A stretch of DNA of 64,000 nucleotides from Thermotoga sp. SG1 (GTDB lineage: Bacteria > Thermotogota > Thermotogae > Thermotogales > Thermotogaceae): NCBI RefSeq assembly GCF_002865985.1, contig NZ_LNDD01000002.1, positions 1 to 64,000 of the forward strand, read 5' to 3'. The notes under the pieces are model-generated. The model was not told the DNA's origin. It was given only the letters and a program-made list of their open reading frames with translations, and made no database searches. Made by a program: the position numbers and the translations under genes. Shown here in pieces: positions 16,310-23,942 of the stretch. How positions within the stretch are numbered: position 1 is the first letter of the stretch; each line of letters opens with the position of its first letter.

Positions 16310-18258
16310 CGGTTCATCAGTTTGTGAAGAAACTCATAAAACTTGTGGAACTCGAAAGAAACGCCGAGATCTCTGCCATGCTCGATGAAATAAAGCGGCT
16401 CTCCGGAGAGGAAAGGGAAAAGAAAGGCCGAGCCGTTCTTGGTCTCACGGGAAAGTTTGTGGGAGAAGAACTCGGGTACTTTCTTGTGAGATTTGGAAGA
16501 AGAAAGGAAATAGACACCGAAATCAGTGTGGGAGACCTTGTGCTCATAAGTAAAGGAAATCCTTTAAAGAGTGATTACACAGGAACGGTGGTAGAAAAAG
16601 GAACAAGATTCATCACCGTTGCGGTTGACAGACTTCCTTCTTGGAAACTCAAAAACGTCAGAATAGACCTGTTTGCGAGTGACATTACATTCAGAAGACA
16701 GATAGAGAATCTACAGAGCCTCTCTTCAGAAGGAAAAAAAGTCTTGGAATTTCTACTCGGAAAAAGAGAGCCAGCGGAATCGGTCGAAGAAGAGTTCACC
16801 CCGTTCGATGAGGGACTCAACGAAAGTCAGAAGGAAGCAATTTCTCTGGCTCTTGGAAGTCTTGATTTCTTTCTCATACACGGTCCGTTCGGAACAGGAA
16901 AGACAAGAACTCTTGTGGAGTACATAAGGCAGGAGGCAGAGCGCGGTAAAAAACTTCTTGTCACGGCAGAAAGCAATCTTGCAGTGGACAATCTGGTGGA
17001 AAGGCTCTGGGGAAAGGTGTCTCTTGTGAGGATCGGTCATCCCTCGAGGGTGTCACCCCACCTGAAAGAATCCACCCTCGCACACCAGATAGAAACCCAC
17101 GATGAATACACAAAGGTGAAAGAGATGAAGGAAAATCTTTCCAGACTGATCGAGAAAAGAGACAGATTCACAAAACCATCTCCCCAGTGGAGAAGAGGTC
17201 TGAGTGATGAAAAGATCCTGGAATACGCCGAAAAGAACTGGAGCGTCAGAGGAGTTCCAAAAGAAAAGATAAAAGAGATGGCCGAGTGGATAAAGCTGAA
17301 CAACCAGATCCAGGAAGTGCGGGAGTTGATCGAAGCAAAAGAAGAGGCGATAGCAAGAAGCATCGTGAGAAAAGCCCAGGTGGTGCTCTCCACCAACTCG
17401 TCCGCCGCCCTCGATATAGTCTCTGGTATTCTCTTCGACGTCGTGGTGGTGGATGAAGCATCCCAAGCAACGATTCCTAGCATCCTGATTCCCATATCCA
17501 GGGGGAAAAAGTTCGTTCTTGCGGGAGACCACAAACAACTTCCCCCAACGATACTCTCAGAAGAGGCAAGGGATCTGTCCAGAACACTCTTTGAAGAACT
17601 CATAAGACGCTATCCTGAAAAATCCGCCCTTCTCGACATTCAGTACCGTATGAACGAGTTGTTGATGGAATTTCCGAGTAATGAATTTTACGACGGAAAG
17701 CTGAAAGCAGCTGAAACTGTCAGAAATATCACGCTCTTTGATCTTGGCGTAGAGATTCCAAACTTTGGAAGATTTTGGGATATTGTGTTATCTCCCAAGA
17801 ACGTTCTTGTGTTCATAGATACGAAAGACAAGCCGGATAGATTCGAAAGACAGAGAAAGGACTCACCATCCAAAGAAAATCCATTGGAGGCGCAGATAGT
17901 GAAAGAAACAGTGGAAAGACTTCTTTCGATGGGAGTGAAGGAAGAATGGATAGGCGTCATCACTCCCTACGATGATCAGGTAGATCTTATAAAAAGTTTA
18001 ATCGGTGAAAATGTGGAAGTTCATAGCGTGGATGGGTTTCAGGGAAGAGAAAAAGAGGTGATCATCATATCCTTTGTGAGATCCAACAGGAATGGAGAAA
18101 TAGGTTTTCTCGAAGACCTGAGAAGGCTCAACGTCTCTCTCACAAGAGCCAAAAGAAAGTTGATAGCAATAGGAGACTCCAGCACTCTCTCTGTTCATCC
18201 AACGTACAGAAGGCTCGTGGAATTTGCAAAGCAGAAGGGGACTTATGTGAAATTCTGA
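16306..18258 (+). CDS. SF1B helicase, Upf1/IGHMBP2-like
   Basis: 650 residues. All helicase motifs are present: GPFGTGKTRTL (I), VVVDEASQA (II), GDHKQLPPTI (III), LDIQYRMNELL (IV), VHSVDGFQGREKEVIII (V) and NVSLTRAKRKL (VI). An N-terminal beta-barrel-like region (ISKGNPLKSDYTGTVVEKG) precedes the core as in Upf1-like enzymes. It should unwind DNA or RNA 5' to 3'. Its ATG overlaps the epimerase stop, so it is the last gene of the operon. Confidence 0.9.
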   Translation: MTVHQFVKKLIKLVELERNAEISAMLDEIKRLSGEEREKKGRAVLGLTGKFVGEELGYFLVRFGRRKEIDTEISVGDLVLISKGNPLKSDYTGTVVEKGTRFITVAVDRLPSWKLKNVRIDLFASDITFRRQIENLQSLSSEGKKVLEFLLGKREPAESVEEEFTPFDEGLNESQKEAISLALGSLDFFLIHGPFGTGKTRTLVEYIRQEAERGKKLLVTAESNLAVDNLVERLWGKVSLVRIGHPSRVSPHLKESTLAHQIETHDEYTKVKEMKENLSRLIEKRDRFTKPSPQWRRGLSDEKILEYAEKNWSVRGVPKEKIKEMAEWIKLNNQIQEVRELIEAKEEAIARSIVRKAQVVLSTNSSAALDIVSGILFDVVVVDEASQATIPSILIPISRGKKFVLAGDHKQLPPTILSEEARDLSRTLFEELIRRYPEKSALLDIQYRMNELLMEFPSNEFYDGKLKAAETVRNITLFDLGVEIPNFGRFWDIVLSPKNVLVFIDTKDKPDRFERQRKDSPSKENPLEAQIVKETVERLLSMGVKEEWIGVITPYDDQVDLIKSLIGENVEVHSVDGFQGREKEVIIISFVRSNRNGEIGFLEDLRRLNVSLTRAKRKLIAIGDSSTLSVHPTYRRLVEFAKQKGTYVKF

Positions 18259-18279
18259 AATTTGAATCCAGAAAACGTA

Positions 18280-18302
18280 CCGGGCTTTGAGCCCGGTTTT
18301 TT
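18280..18302 (+). terminator. Rho-independent terminator after the helicase gene
   Basis: CCGGGCT / AGCCCGG stem with a TTG loop followed by six T. It marks the end of the left housekeeping block; the first copy of the 19-base element begins 15 bases later. Confidence 0.9.
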
Positions 18303-18317
18303 GTTTCATTGTTTTTC

Positions 18318-18336
18318 CAGAAAGTGTACTTAAAAA
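18318..18336 (+). repeat. 19-base element, copy 1 (CAGAAAGTGTACTTAAAAA)
   Basis: Identical over at least 20 bases (with the preceding C) to the copy at 29854. Its core AAGT-GT-ACTT has dyad symmetry. First of a tandem pair upstream of a 28-residue gene. Confidence 0.8.
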
Positions 18337-18395
18337 TTCAGAAGGAAACAAAACAGAGAGGTAACCAAAATGCGTTCGTGGGTTATTTGTGATGT

Positions 18396-18414
18396 CAGAA
18401 AGTGTACTTACAAA
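18396..18414 (+). repeat. 19-base element, copy 2 (CAGAAAGTGTACTTACAAA)
   Basis: One mismatch to copy 1, 78 bases downstream of it. It ends 38 bases before the start codon of the 28-residue gene, and no TATAAT-like hexamer is seen between. The position fits a core promoter or an operator. Confidence 0.78.
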
Positions 18415-18452
18415 TTTGGAGGATGAAACTGAAAAGAAAGGAGGTGAACCAG

Positions 18453-18539
18453 ATGAGTACCATCAAAGTAATTTCGGCGATCTTGACAGGTGTAGCAACG
18501 ACATTAGAAATCATCGAAGAGATTACTGAAGAGTCTTAA
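18453..18539 (+). CDS. 28-residue hydrophobic/acidic peptide
   Basis: A very short open frame with a strong ribosome site (AAAGGAGGTGA, 5 bases before ATG). The peptide begins MSTIKVISAILTG; residues 4-20 are hydrophobic or small and could form one helix, and the last eight are acidic (EEITEES). It forms a complete transcription unit: the paired 19-base element upstream and a terminator 27 bases downstream. No homologue is known to me. It could be a small toxin, a signal peptide or an accessory factor of the polymerase system that shares its upstream element. Coding status rests on the ribosome site and the unit layout. Confidence 0.6.
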   Translation: MSTIKVISAILTGVATTLEIIEEITEES

Positions 18540-18566
18540 GAAGAATGACCCGATAAGTATTTCCTG

Positions 18567-18594
18567 GCAGTGGGAGCTTTCCCACTGCTTTTTT
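18567..18594 (+). terminator. Rho-independent terminator after the 28-residue gene
   Basis: Nine-bp perfect stem GCAGTGGGA / TCCCACTGC with a GCTT loop, then six T. Confidence 0.92.
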
Positions 18595-18677
18595 CGACAC
18601 AATTAGATATTCAGAAGTGAGATACAAAAAGCAAAAGATTCATCGATCCACTTTTGTAAAATCCGAGGTGGTCACAC

Positions 18678-19100
18678 ATGAAAGTTCTCCAAAAAGAAGG
18701 TATCAGGACCGAACTCAAACAATTTGTTGGAAAAACTGTTAAGATTGTTGGTAATGTGAAAAAATTCGGTGCGACAAGACATCCGTCTTGCAATTATCCA
18801 ACGATGTTATTAACTAATGTTATCGTCAGATACGGAAGCAAATCAGTGAAAATCGATCATCTGTGGACGGTGATAAAAAGATTGCCCCACACTCTTGATA
18901 TAGCAGTTGGGGATAGGATAGGTTTTAAAGCAGATGTTGTCAGGTACAGTCTTTTGCCTGCCTTCAAAAACAAAAATGACATACTGCATTTCAGGTATAA
19001 CTACGGAGTTGCAAACCCAAGGGATTTCAGGATTATCAGGCGTTCAGTTAGATCGAGAAAAAGAACAACTCTGTACGATGCATTTTTGAAAGTCCTGTGA
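18678..19100 (+). CDS. Hypothetical protein, possibly OB-fold nucleic-acid binding
   Basis: 140 basic residues; ATG preceded by GAGGTGGTCAC. VGKTVKIVGNVKKFG, then DHLWTVIKR, AVGDRIGFKADVVRYS and YNYGVANPRDFRIIRR read as alternating beta strands of an OB-like barrel, as in small single-stranded nucleic-acid binding proteins of mobile elements. The C-terminus (RRSVRSRKRTT) is strongly basic. Two cysteines only, no zinc site. It stands alone between the 28-residue gene and cas6. The OB assignment is from pattern, not from a match I can verify. Confidence 0.55.
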   Translation: MKVLQKEGIRTELKQFVGKTVKIVGNVKKFGATRHPSCNYPTMLLTNVIVRYGSKSVKIDHLWTVIKRLPHTLDIAVGDRIGFKADVVRYSLLPAFKNKNDILHFRYNYGVANPRDFRIIRRSVRSRKRTTLYDAFLKVL

Positions 19101-19214
19101 TTCGAAAAATCTGAAGACAAAAAATATCACCATGGGGGGTGTTTAGGAGAATTACACGCTGTGTGACTTACTAATTTAATGATAAAATTATCACAAGAAA
19201 GAAGGGGGTATGAT

Positions 19215-19967
19215 ATGAGGATAAAAATTCATTTTCAAACTACGGAGGCTATAATTCCTCTGAATTACAACTACCTTCTTTCGTCGTTTATCTACAAAAA
19301 GCTGGCTTCTCAGAACGAGAACTTCGCCAAATTTCTTCATGAGAGAGGATACGGAGAAAGATTCAAATTTTTTACTTTCTCTCAACTTTTTTTGGAAAAC
19401 TCAAAGGTGAAGGATGATAAGCTAGTGATATTTCCGGGAAAGGGATGGTGGCACGTATCTTCCCCTGTCGTCGACTTTGTAAGGTATATGTTCTCCTCTC
19501 TATCTGAAAATCCTGTGATAAGAGTTGGAAAGGCAGAATTCGTGGTTCAGTCAATCACAGTTGAAGATTCTCTTCCAGTCCTTTCAGAATACAACTTCAT
19601 CATGATCTCTCCTCTTGTTGTGAGTGTTCCTGAAGAAAAAAACGGGAAACTGGTTCACAGATACCTTCACCCCGGTGAAGAAGGCTTTTACGAGGCTTTC
19701 AAGAGAAACCTGTATAAGAAGTACCGCATCTTTTATGGAAAAGACCCAGAGGGTGATGTAGAAATCATTCCAGATTGGAACTATATAAAATCCAAAGAGC
19801 GTATAACAAAAAGAATCAAGTTGAAAGATGTATTCGTCAGAGCTGTTGTCTTTCCATTTAGAGTAAGGGGTGATAGGAAACTGATAGAGATCGGTTATGA
19901 GGCAGGCTTTGGAGAAAAGAACAGTATGGGATTTGGAATGGTAGCTTTGAAAGGGGGAGAAGCATGA
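19215..19967 (+). CDS. cas6: CRISPR repeat endoribonuclease Cas6
   Basis: 250 residues from ATG 19215 (GAAGGGGGTATGAT upstream; an earlier in-frame ATG at 19179 lacks a ribosome site). Two RAMP folds: N-terminal IKIHFQTTEAIIPLNYNYLLSSFIYKKL with histidine in FLHERGYG as likely general acid/base, and the C-terminal glycine-rich loop GFGEKNSMGFGMV. It cuts the array transcript within the repeat to make crRNAs for all three effector complexes here. It overlaps the CARF gene by 4 bases. Confidence 0.92.
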   Translation: MRIKIHFQTTEAIIPLNYNYLLSSFIYKKLASQNENFAKFLHERGYGERFKFFTFSQLFLENSKVKDDKLVIFPGKGWWHVSSPVVDFVRYMFSSLSENPVIRVGKAEFVVQSITVEDSLPVLSEYNFIMISPLVVSVPEEKNGKLVHRYLHPGEEGFYEAFKRNLYKKYRIFYGKDPEGDVEIIPDWNYIKSKERITKRIKLKDVFVRAVVFPFRVRGDRKLIEIGYEAGFGEKNSMGFGMVALKGGEA

Positions 19968-21106
19968 GGGATCATGTGATTTGTACAGTGGGGGCAAGTC
20001 TTCAAAACAATATCGTTAGGGGTTTGGTCTTTGGTGAGGAAGCCAAGAGGTTTTATGAAGAAGATAGGCTTTCAGAGATATCCAGAATTTTGAGAAAACA
20101 GGATGATCCTCTGAACAACAGAAACTTTGGAGCAGAGATCAACTCTATGGCAAGCATCGTCAAACAGGGAATTGTAGATCAAAGAGAAACACTCTACCTT
20201 CTTGTTTCAGACACTACCGAAGGGGAAAAGATTGGCAAGATTCTAAAAGACTATTTCAAAGAAAACGACCATGAGTTGGACTTTAAAAATGTTCATGTGG
20301 TGAAAGTAGAAGGATTGAACGACAGTGACGAATTCACTTTCAGAAACAAAGGATTGAGAAACCTTATCAGGGAGATGGCGAAGTATGCGAGATTGAATAG
20401 AGAAAGGGTTGTCATCAATGCAACGGGAGGATACAAAGCACAGATAGCCTACGCAGTGGCTCTGGGACAGGCTCTTGGCATACCTGTTTGTTACAGATTT
20501 GATAGATTCAATCACATGGTGGAACTTCCCCCTCTTCCGATAGGCTTAGATCAAAAAATCTACAACGAAAACAAACTGATCTTTACTCTTCTCGACGCTG
20601 CCGGTGAATTAGAACTTTCAGAATTTCTAAAGGTTATTGGGTGGAAAAGCTGGGCAGATGTCCCTGAAAAGATGAAGCTGTTTCTTGATAGAGTACATAT
20701 AGACGGGAAAGACTTTGTTGCTTTGAATCCAATGGGTTTGATCTACGCAGAGAGCGTTGAATGGGACTACTCAGCCATCGATCATCCCATATTCTACTCT
20801 AACAGAGAACCTGAAGAAAAACTGGTTGGCTTTGAAATTCATGGTCAAAAGGTCGTTAAACAGGCTTACAAGATAATTGAAAAGTTGGTTGAACTTCCAT
20901 GGATAAACTCTCTGCACCTGACAGGCAGTTCTGAGAAGAGTTCTGGAAGTTCTATCAGGACACTTGTTCAGGATGGATGTTTAAAGGTAGAACTTTTTAC
21001 AGAAAAAGGAGCACTTTATATGAAAGCCTATTGTAGGTACAGGTCGGATCGTTTTTTGGAAGCTGTAAGATTCAAAGTGGAAAAGGTTCTGTCCGAGAAT
21101 ATCTAA
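19964..21106 (+). CDS. CARF-domain type III CRISPR effector (APE2256-like), possible RelE-like C-terminus
   Basis: 380 residues. The N-terminal CARF domain (1-195) has HVICTVGASLQNNI and VVINATGGYKAQIAYAVALG, the two ligand-loop motifs, and ends MVELPPLPIGLD. Residues about 200-275 look like a small helical/winged-helix middle part. The last ~90 (two helices, then short strands KVELFTEKGALYMKAYCRYRS) could be a RelE-type mRNA interferase as in CARF-RelE (Cami1) proteins, but catalytic residues cannot be confirmed by eye. It should bind cyclic oligoadenylate made by Csm1 or Cmr2. Co-translated with cas6. Confidence 0.85.
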   Translation: MRDHVICTVGASLQNNIVRGLVFGEEAKRFYEEDRLSEISRILRKQDDPLNNRNFGAEINSMASIVKQGIVDQRETLYLLVSDTTEGEKIGKILKDYFKENDHELDFKNVHVVKVEGLNDSDEFTFRNKGLRNLIREMAKYARLNRERVVINATGGYKAQIAYAVALGQALGIPVCYRFDRFNHMVELPPLPIGLDQKIYNENKLIFTLLDAAGELELSEFLKVIGWKSWADVPEKMKLFLDRVHIDGKDFVALNPMGLIYAESVEWDYSAIDHPIFYSNREPEEKLVGFEIHGQKVVKQAYKIIEKLVELPWINSLHLTGSSEKSSGSSIRTLVQDGCLKVELFTEKGALYMKAYCRYRSDRFLEAVRFKVEKVLSENI

Positions 21107-21130
21107 AAAACGCCCGCCTGGGCGTTTTTT
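21105..21130 (+). terminator. Terminator after cas6-CARF
   Basis: AAAAAACGCCC / GGGCGTTTTTT inverted repeat with a 4-base loop, ending in six T. It overlaps the CARF stop region and could act in both directions. Confidence 0.9.
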
Positions 21131-21185
21131 GTTCTTCTCACCTTTTCTGTCACCTTTTTTCATAGCATAAAGCATGAATAACAGG

Positions 21186-21264
21186 AAAAACCGGTGGGCT
21201 GATCAGATCTGTGCTGTCACGATCGATTCAAGAAGGACTCTCATTCCTGCCGGTTCGGTTTTTT
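21186..21264 (+). ncRNA. Possible structured RNA with terminator-like 3' end
   Basis: In the 254-bp gap between the CARF gene and the next gene, AAACCGG (21188-21194) can pair with CCGGTT (21250-21255), enclosing 55 bases with further short self-complementary parts (GATCAGATC; AGGACTCTCATTCCT). The closing stem is followed by CGG and a run of six T. No known RNA family is recognised, and covariation cannot be tested here. Confidence 0.25.
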
Positions 21265-21384
21265 GCATACCTTGTAAAAAACGAAGTCTTTTGTTGCCAC
21301 GAATGAAATGACAGAGATTTGAAGTGTCTTTTTTAAAAAAAGATCATGGCCGAAACACGGAAAAAGTGAATAGGAGGTGTTTTC

Positions 21385-21906
21385 ATGAAGAGGTTTTTTA
21401 TTTTGACCATTGTTCTGTCCTGTACATTGATGTTTTCCATGTGGTATACAAATGTCGAGAAAGATCTACTCACAGGCAGCAAGAAGGTTTTTATCTACAC
21501 TACGGCGACGGACTATGACTATGTGCCCGATAACTTCCTGGTAGTACCTTCTCTTTATATTCGTATCGATTACTCCTTGAGAAAAGTCGAACCCTATGTT
21601 TACTGGGATCATTTTGTTGGAACGTTGTACGAACACACGGTTGTTTACAAGTTTGACTATGAAGAACCGATATTTGATCTCTGGAATCCTTCAACTAACG
21701 GTGAAGCGAGTTTTTACAGTTCTAATTATTCTGGAAAATCTGTTTATCAATTTTTAGAGAAATTGATGAAAACAAAAACGTTCGTAATAAGAGCGTGGAC
21801 ATATCAGCAAATCCCTATAACGGCAGTTTTCGACGTTTCAGGACTCTCTCACATCATAGAACCATATCTTGAGGATATAAAAAGATTTTCTGGGAGATCG
21901 TTGTGA
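21385..21906 (+). CDS. Hypothetical exported protein
   Basis: 173 residues, ATG after AGGAGGTGTTTTC. The N-terminus MKRFFILTIVLSCTLMFSMW is a signal peptide or signal anchor; the rest is rich in aromatic residues (Y, W, F) and beta-like, with the segment TFVIRAWTYQQIPITAVFDVSG near the end. No family recognised. It lies alone between the CARF terminator and the convergent end of the AAA+ gene (10 bases away). A loose resemblance to the 19-base element lies about 60 bases upstream but is not counted as a copy. Confidence 0.7.
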   Translation: MKRFFILTIVLSCTLMFSMWYTNVEKDLLTGSKKVFIYTTATDYDYVPDNFLVVPSLYIRIDYSLRKVEPYVYWDHFVGTLYEHTVVYKFDYEEPIFDLWNPSTNGEASFYSSNYSGKSVYQFLEKLMKTKTFVIRAWTYQQIPITAVFDVSGLSHIIEPYLEDIKRFSGRSL

Positions 21907-21916
21907 GAGCTGTGAA

Positions 21917-23299
21917 TCAGATATCTAGATCTTTTTCAAGGATAATATCCCTATCGGCGATACTAGCTTTTATCAGGGCATTGCTGAGTATTTCTTCAAG
22001 TTCTCTGAAGTTTCCAGTGAAGTTGTGTTTCTCCAGTTTTTTGATAGCTCTCATACTAATGTACCTGACATTTCCTGTATTATAGGGAGATGTGCTCAGA
22101 ACAAAACTGATTAACAATCTAAAATCCTCTTTTCTTTCATTCAGTGACGGAAGCTTTATTCTAAAGAGAAATCTTCTGTAAAGATCTGTTCTAAAGGTGC
22201 CTTTGGTAATCTCATGCTCAAGATCTTTGTTTGTTGCTGCAATAATGATGGTTGGAGCGAAGAACTGTTCTGTTCTTCCAAGTGGTCTGACTTTCAAGTT
22301 ATCAAGATAAAGAAGAAGCTTTGCCTGTGTCTCAGGTGGTAGTTCCCCTATCTCATCCAGAAAAACTACCCCGCCTGAATAGGAGAGAAATTCTCCAGGG
22401 TAGTCCTTCGAGTCGGTAAAACTTCCTTCTGCACTACCAAACAACTCTGTTTCAACGAGATTTCCGAGATTTAGAATAGATATCTTCGAATAAAAGTCAG
22501 AAAATTCCACCTTGTCAATCTTGATGTTTTCATAAATACTTCTTGCTATGAGCTCTGCAAGAAGAGTTTTCCCAGATCCAGTTGGCCCTTCTATGAGAAC
22601 AGAAGGAACAATTCGATAATTTTGCTCAAAATATTTCTCAAAATTAGAAAATTCGATTAGAGATTTCCATTTCTGATCCCCGCTCTTTTCCCATTGATTC
22701 ATTATTTTCTTTCTTTCTTTTAGAATCTCTACCAGTTTAAGTTTTTCATATATTATTCTTAACTGACGTATTATGTATCTTATGTTCTCTACTGTTTTTT
22801 CCATTGCGGGGTCCAGAAACAAGCTCACAAACTTTTTACCACGATCTTCTGCACTGTATTTCCAGTCTATGCTTTTTCTGATTTCTTTCTCTTCGATCTC
22901 ATCTTCTAGAAGATCTCTGATTATTTCCTTTACTCTTGCTTCAAATTTCCCCTTCTCTTCGTATTCTGTCATGAAGTTTTTCTTGGAGAAGATGCCAGAT
23001 ACTGGATAGTCAATAAGGTGGTCTATTAGAGAAGATGGGATGGATTTTTCTACAAAGAACAAAATGCGTTCGAAGTCTTTTTTGTAATGTTCACACACTC
23101 TGGGATCGTCTGTGATGAGTATTATCTTCTGTGATTTTTCAGGGAGTTTTTCATGAACCTCAAATCTTTCCAGTTCCGGCTTTCCCAAATCTTTCGCAAC
23201 TTTTTCTTTGAGGTTTTTGAGGATTTCGCTTACGACGTCTTTCAGATTCGTGTCTCGGAAGAAGATCACTATGTCAACTTTGGAGTTTCTTGAGGACAT
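21917..23299 (-). CDS. Sigma54-activator-like AAA+ ATPase without GAFTGA motif or DNA-binding domain
   Basis: 460 residues. Residues 1-130 resemble a degenerate receiver-like Rossmann domain (VDIVIFFRD, KIILITDD, YPVSGIFSKKNF). The AAA+ core follows: Walker A GPTGSGKT (238-245), ETELFGSAEGSFTDS (283-297), Walker B VVFLDE (311-316), Arg-finger region FRTDLYRRF (369-377) and sensor II NFTGNFRELEE. The loop that contacts sigma54 in true activators (GAFTGA) reads GSFTDS, and the protein stops right after the AAA+ lid with no Fis-type helix-turn-helix. I know of no sigma54 in Thermotoga. It is the last gene of the polymerase operon, so a role in promoter opening for that polymerase is plausible but unproven. 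Confidence 0.82.
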   Translation of the reverse strand: MSSRNSKVDIVIFFRDTNLKDVVSEILKNLKEKVAKDLGKPELERFEVHEKLPEKSQKIILITDDPRVCEHYKKDFERILFFVEKSIPSSLIDHLIDYPVSGIFSKKNFMTEYEEKGKFEARVKEIIRDLLEDEIEEKEIRKSIDWKYSAEDRGKKFVSLFLDPAMEKTVENIRYIIRQLRIIYEKLKLVEILKERKKIMNQWEKSGDQKWKSLIEFSNFEKYFEQNYRIVPSVLIEGPTGSGKTLLAELIARSIYENIKIDKVEFSDFYSKISILNLGNLVETELFGSAEGSFTDSKDYPGEFLSYSGGVVFLDEIGELPPETQAKLLLYLDNLKVRPLGRTEQFFAPTIIIAATNKDLEHEITKGTFRTDLYRRFLFRIKLPSLNERKEDFRLLISFVLSTSPYNTGNVRYISMRAIKKLEKHNFTGNFRELEEILSNALIKASIADRDIILEKDLDI

Positions 23300-23939
23300 G
23301 TTTTTTCACCTCTTTCTTTTTCCTTTCTCCCATGGTAGGATACTCTTCATCCAGCATTTTCTCTAGCTTTTCCTCCAGTTTCGAGGGACTCAAACTCTGC
23401 ACGATTTTAATGTCTTCTAAACGCTTCTCCAAAAAGTGCTCAGCCAGGGATTCTGCACTCTCTTTTTTGGGTCTTCCTTTTGCGGTGAAATAGTTCAAGG
23501 AGTATAGATTTTCTTTGGTCTTTATAACAACACCGTATTTTTTCAGATTCGTTCTTGACTTCCCACCTGAAGTGATGTTTCCCTTTATTTCTTCAATTTC
23601 CTTTCCTTCGTTGAGTTTTTCCGTGATCTCTTCCACAATTTCCCTGTACGGAACCTTTTCATAAGGTTTTGTGAAAAAACATCGATATCCTTTTTTGGTT
23701 TTTAAAATGAAAGCTGCACACTGTAAGGGTTTCTCATACCCCAACGTTTCGATGTTGTATTCTAAATCTCGATAAACAGAGGTTTCTCTTTCGTCATCCC
23801 ATGTGGTGTCCTCTGGTTCTATCTCGAGATACTCATCAGGAGTCTCGTAGACATCAGAGAGTGCGTATCTTCGTTTTTGTTTTTGTGACGTTTTTTGTTC
23901 AGTACTCCTTTCTCTTTTTTGTTTCCTGATTTCAGACAT
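23274..23939 (-). CDS. Hypothetical protein of the RNA polymerase operon
   Basis: 221 residues, highly charged. The first ~30 are basic and low complexity (KQKRERSTEQKTSQKQKRR), then an acidic stretch (DEYLEIEPEDTTWDDERE), a beta-rich middle (CAAFILKTKKGYRCFFTKP) and a helical C-terminus (LEEKLEKMLDEEY). There is no clear helix-turn-helix or zinc site and I recognise no family. It starts 3 bases after the polymerase stop and overlaps the AAA+ gene by 26 bases, so it is made with them. A specificity, clamp-like or sigma-like factor is one possibility; nothing in the sequence proves it. Confidence 0.75.
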   Translation of the reverse strand: MSEIRKQKRERSTEQKTSQKQKRRYALSDVYETPDEYLEIEPEDTTWDDERETSVYRDLEYNIETLGYEKPLQCAAFILKTKKGYRCFFTKPYEKVPYREIVEEITEKLNEGKEIEEIKGNITSGGKSRTNLKKYGVVIKTKENLYSLNYFTAKGRPKKESAESLAEHFLEKRLEDIKIVQSLSPSKLEEKLEKMLDEEYPTMGERKKKEVKKHVLKKLQS

Positions 23940-23942
23940 TTT

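Noticed and set aside
21316-21346. GAAGTGTCTTTTTTAAAAAAAG resembling the 19-base element
   Set aside because: Only the GAAGTGT and a run of A match, an insertion is needed to align the rest, and the stretch is low complexity.
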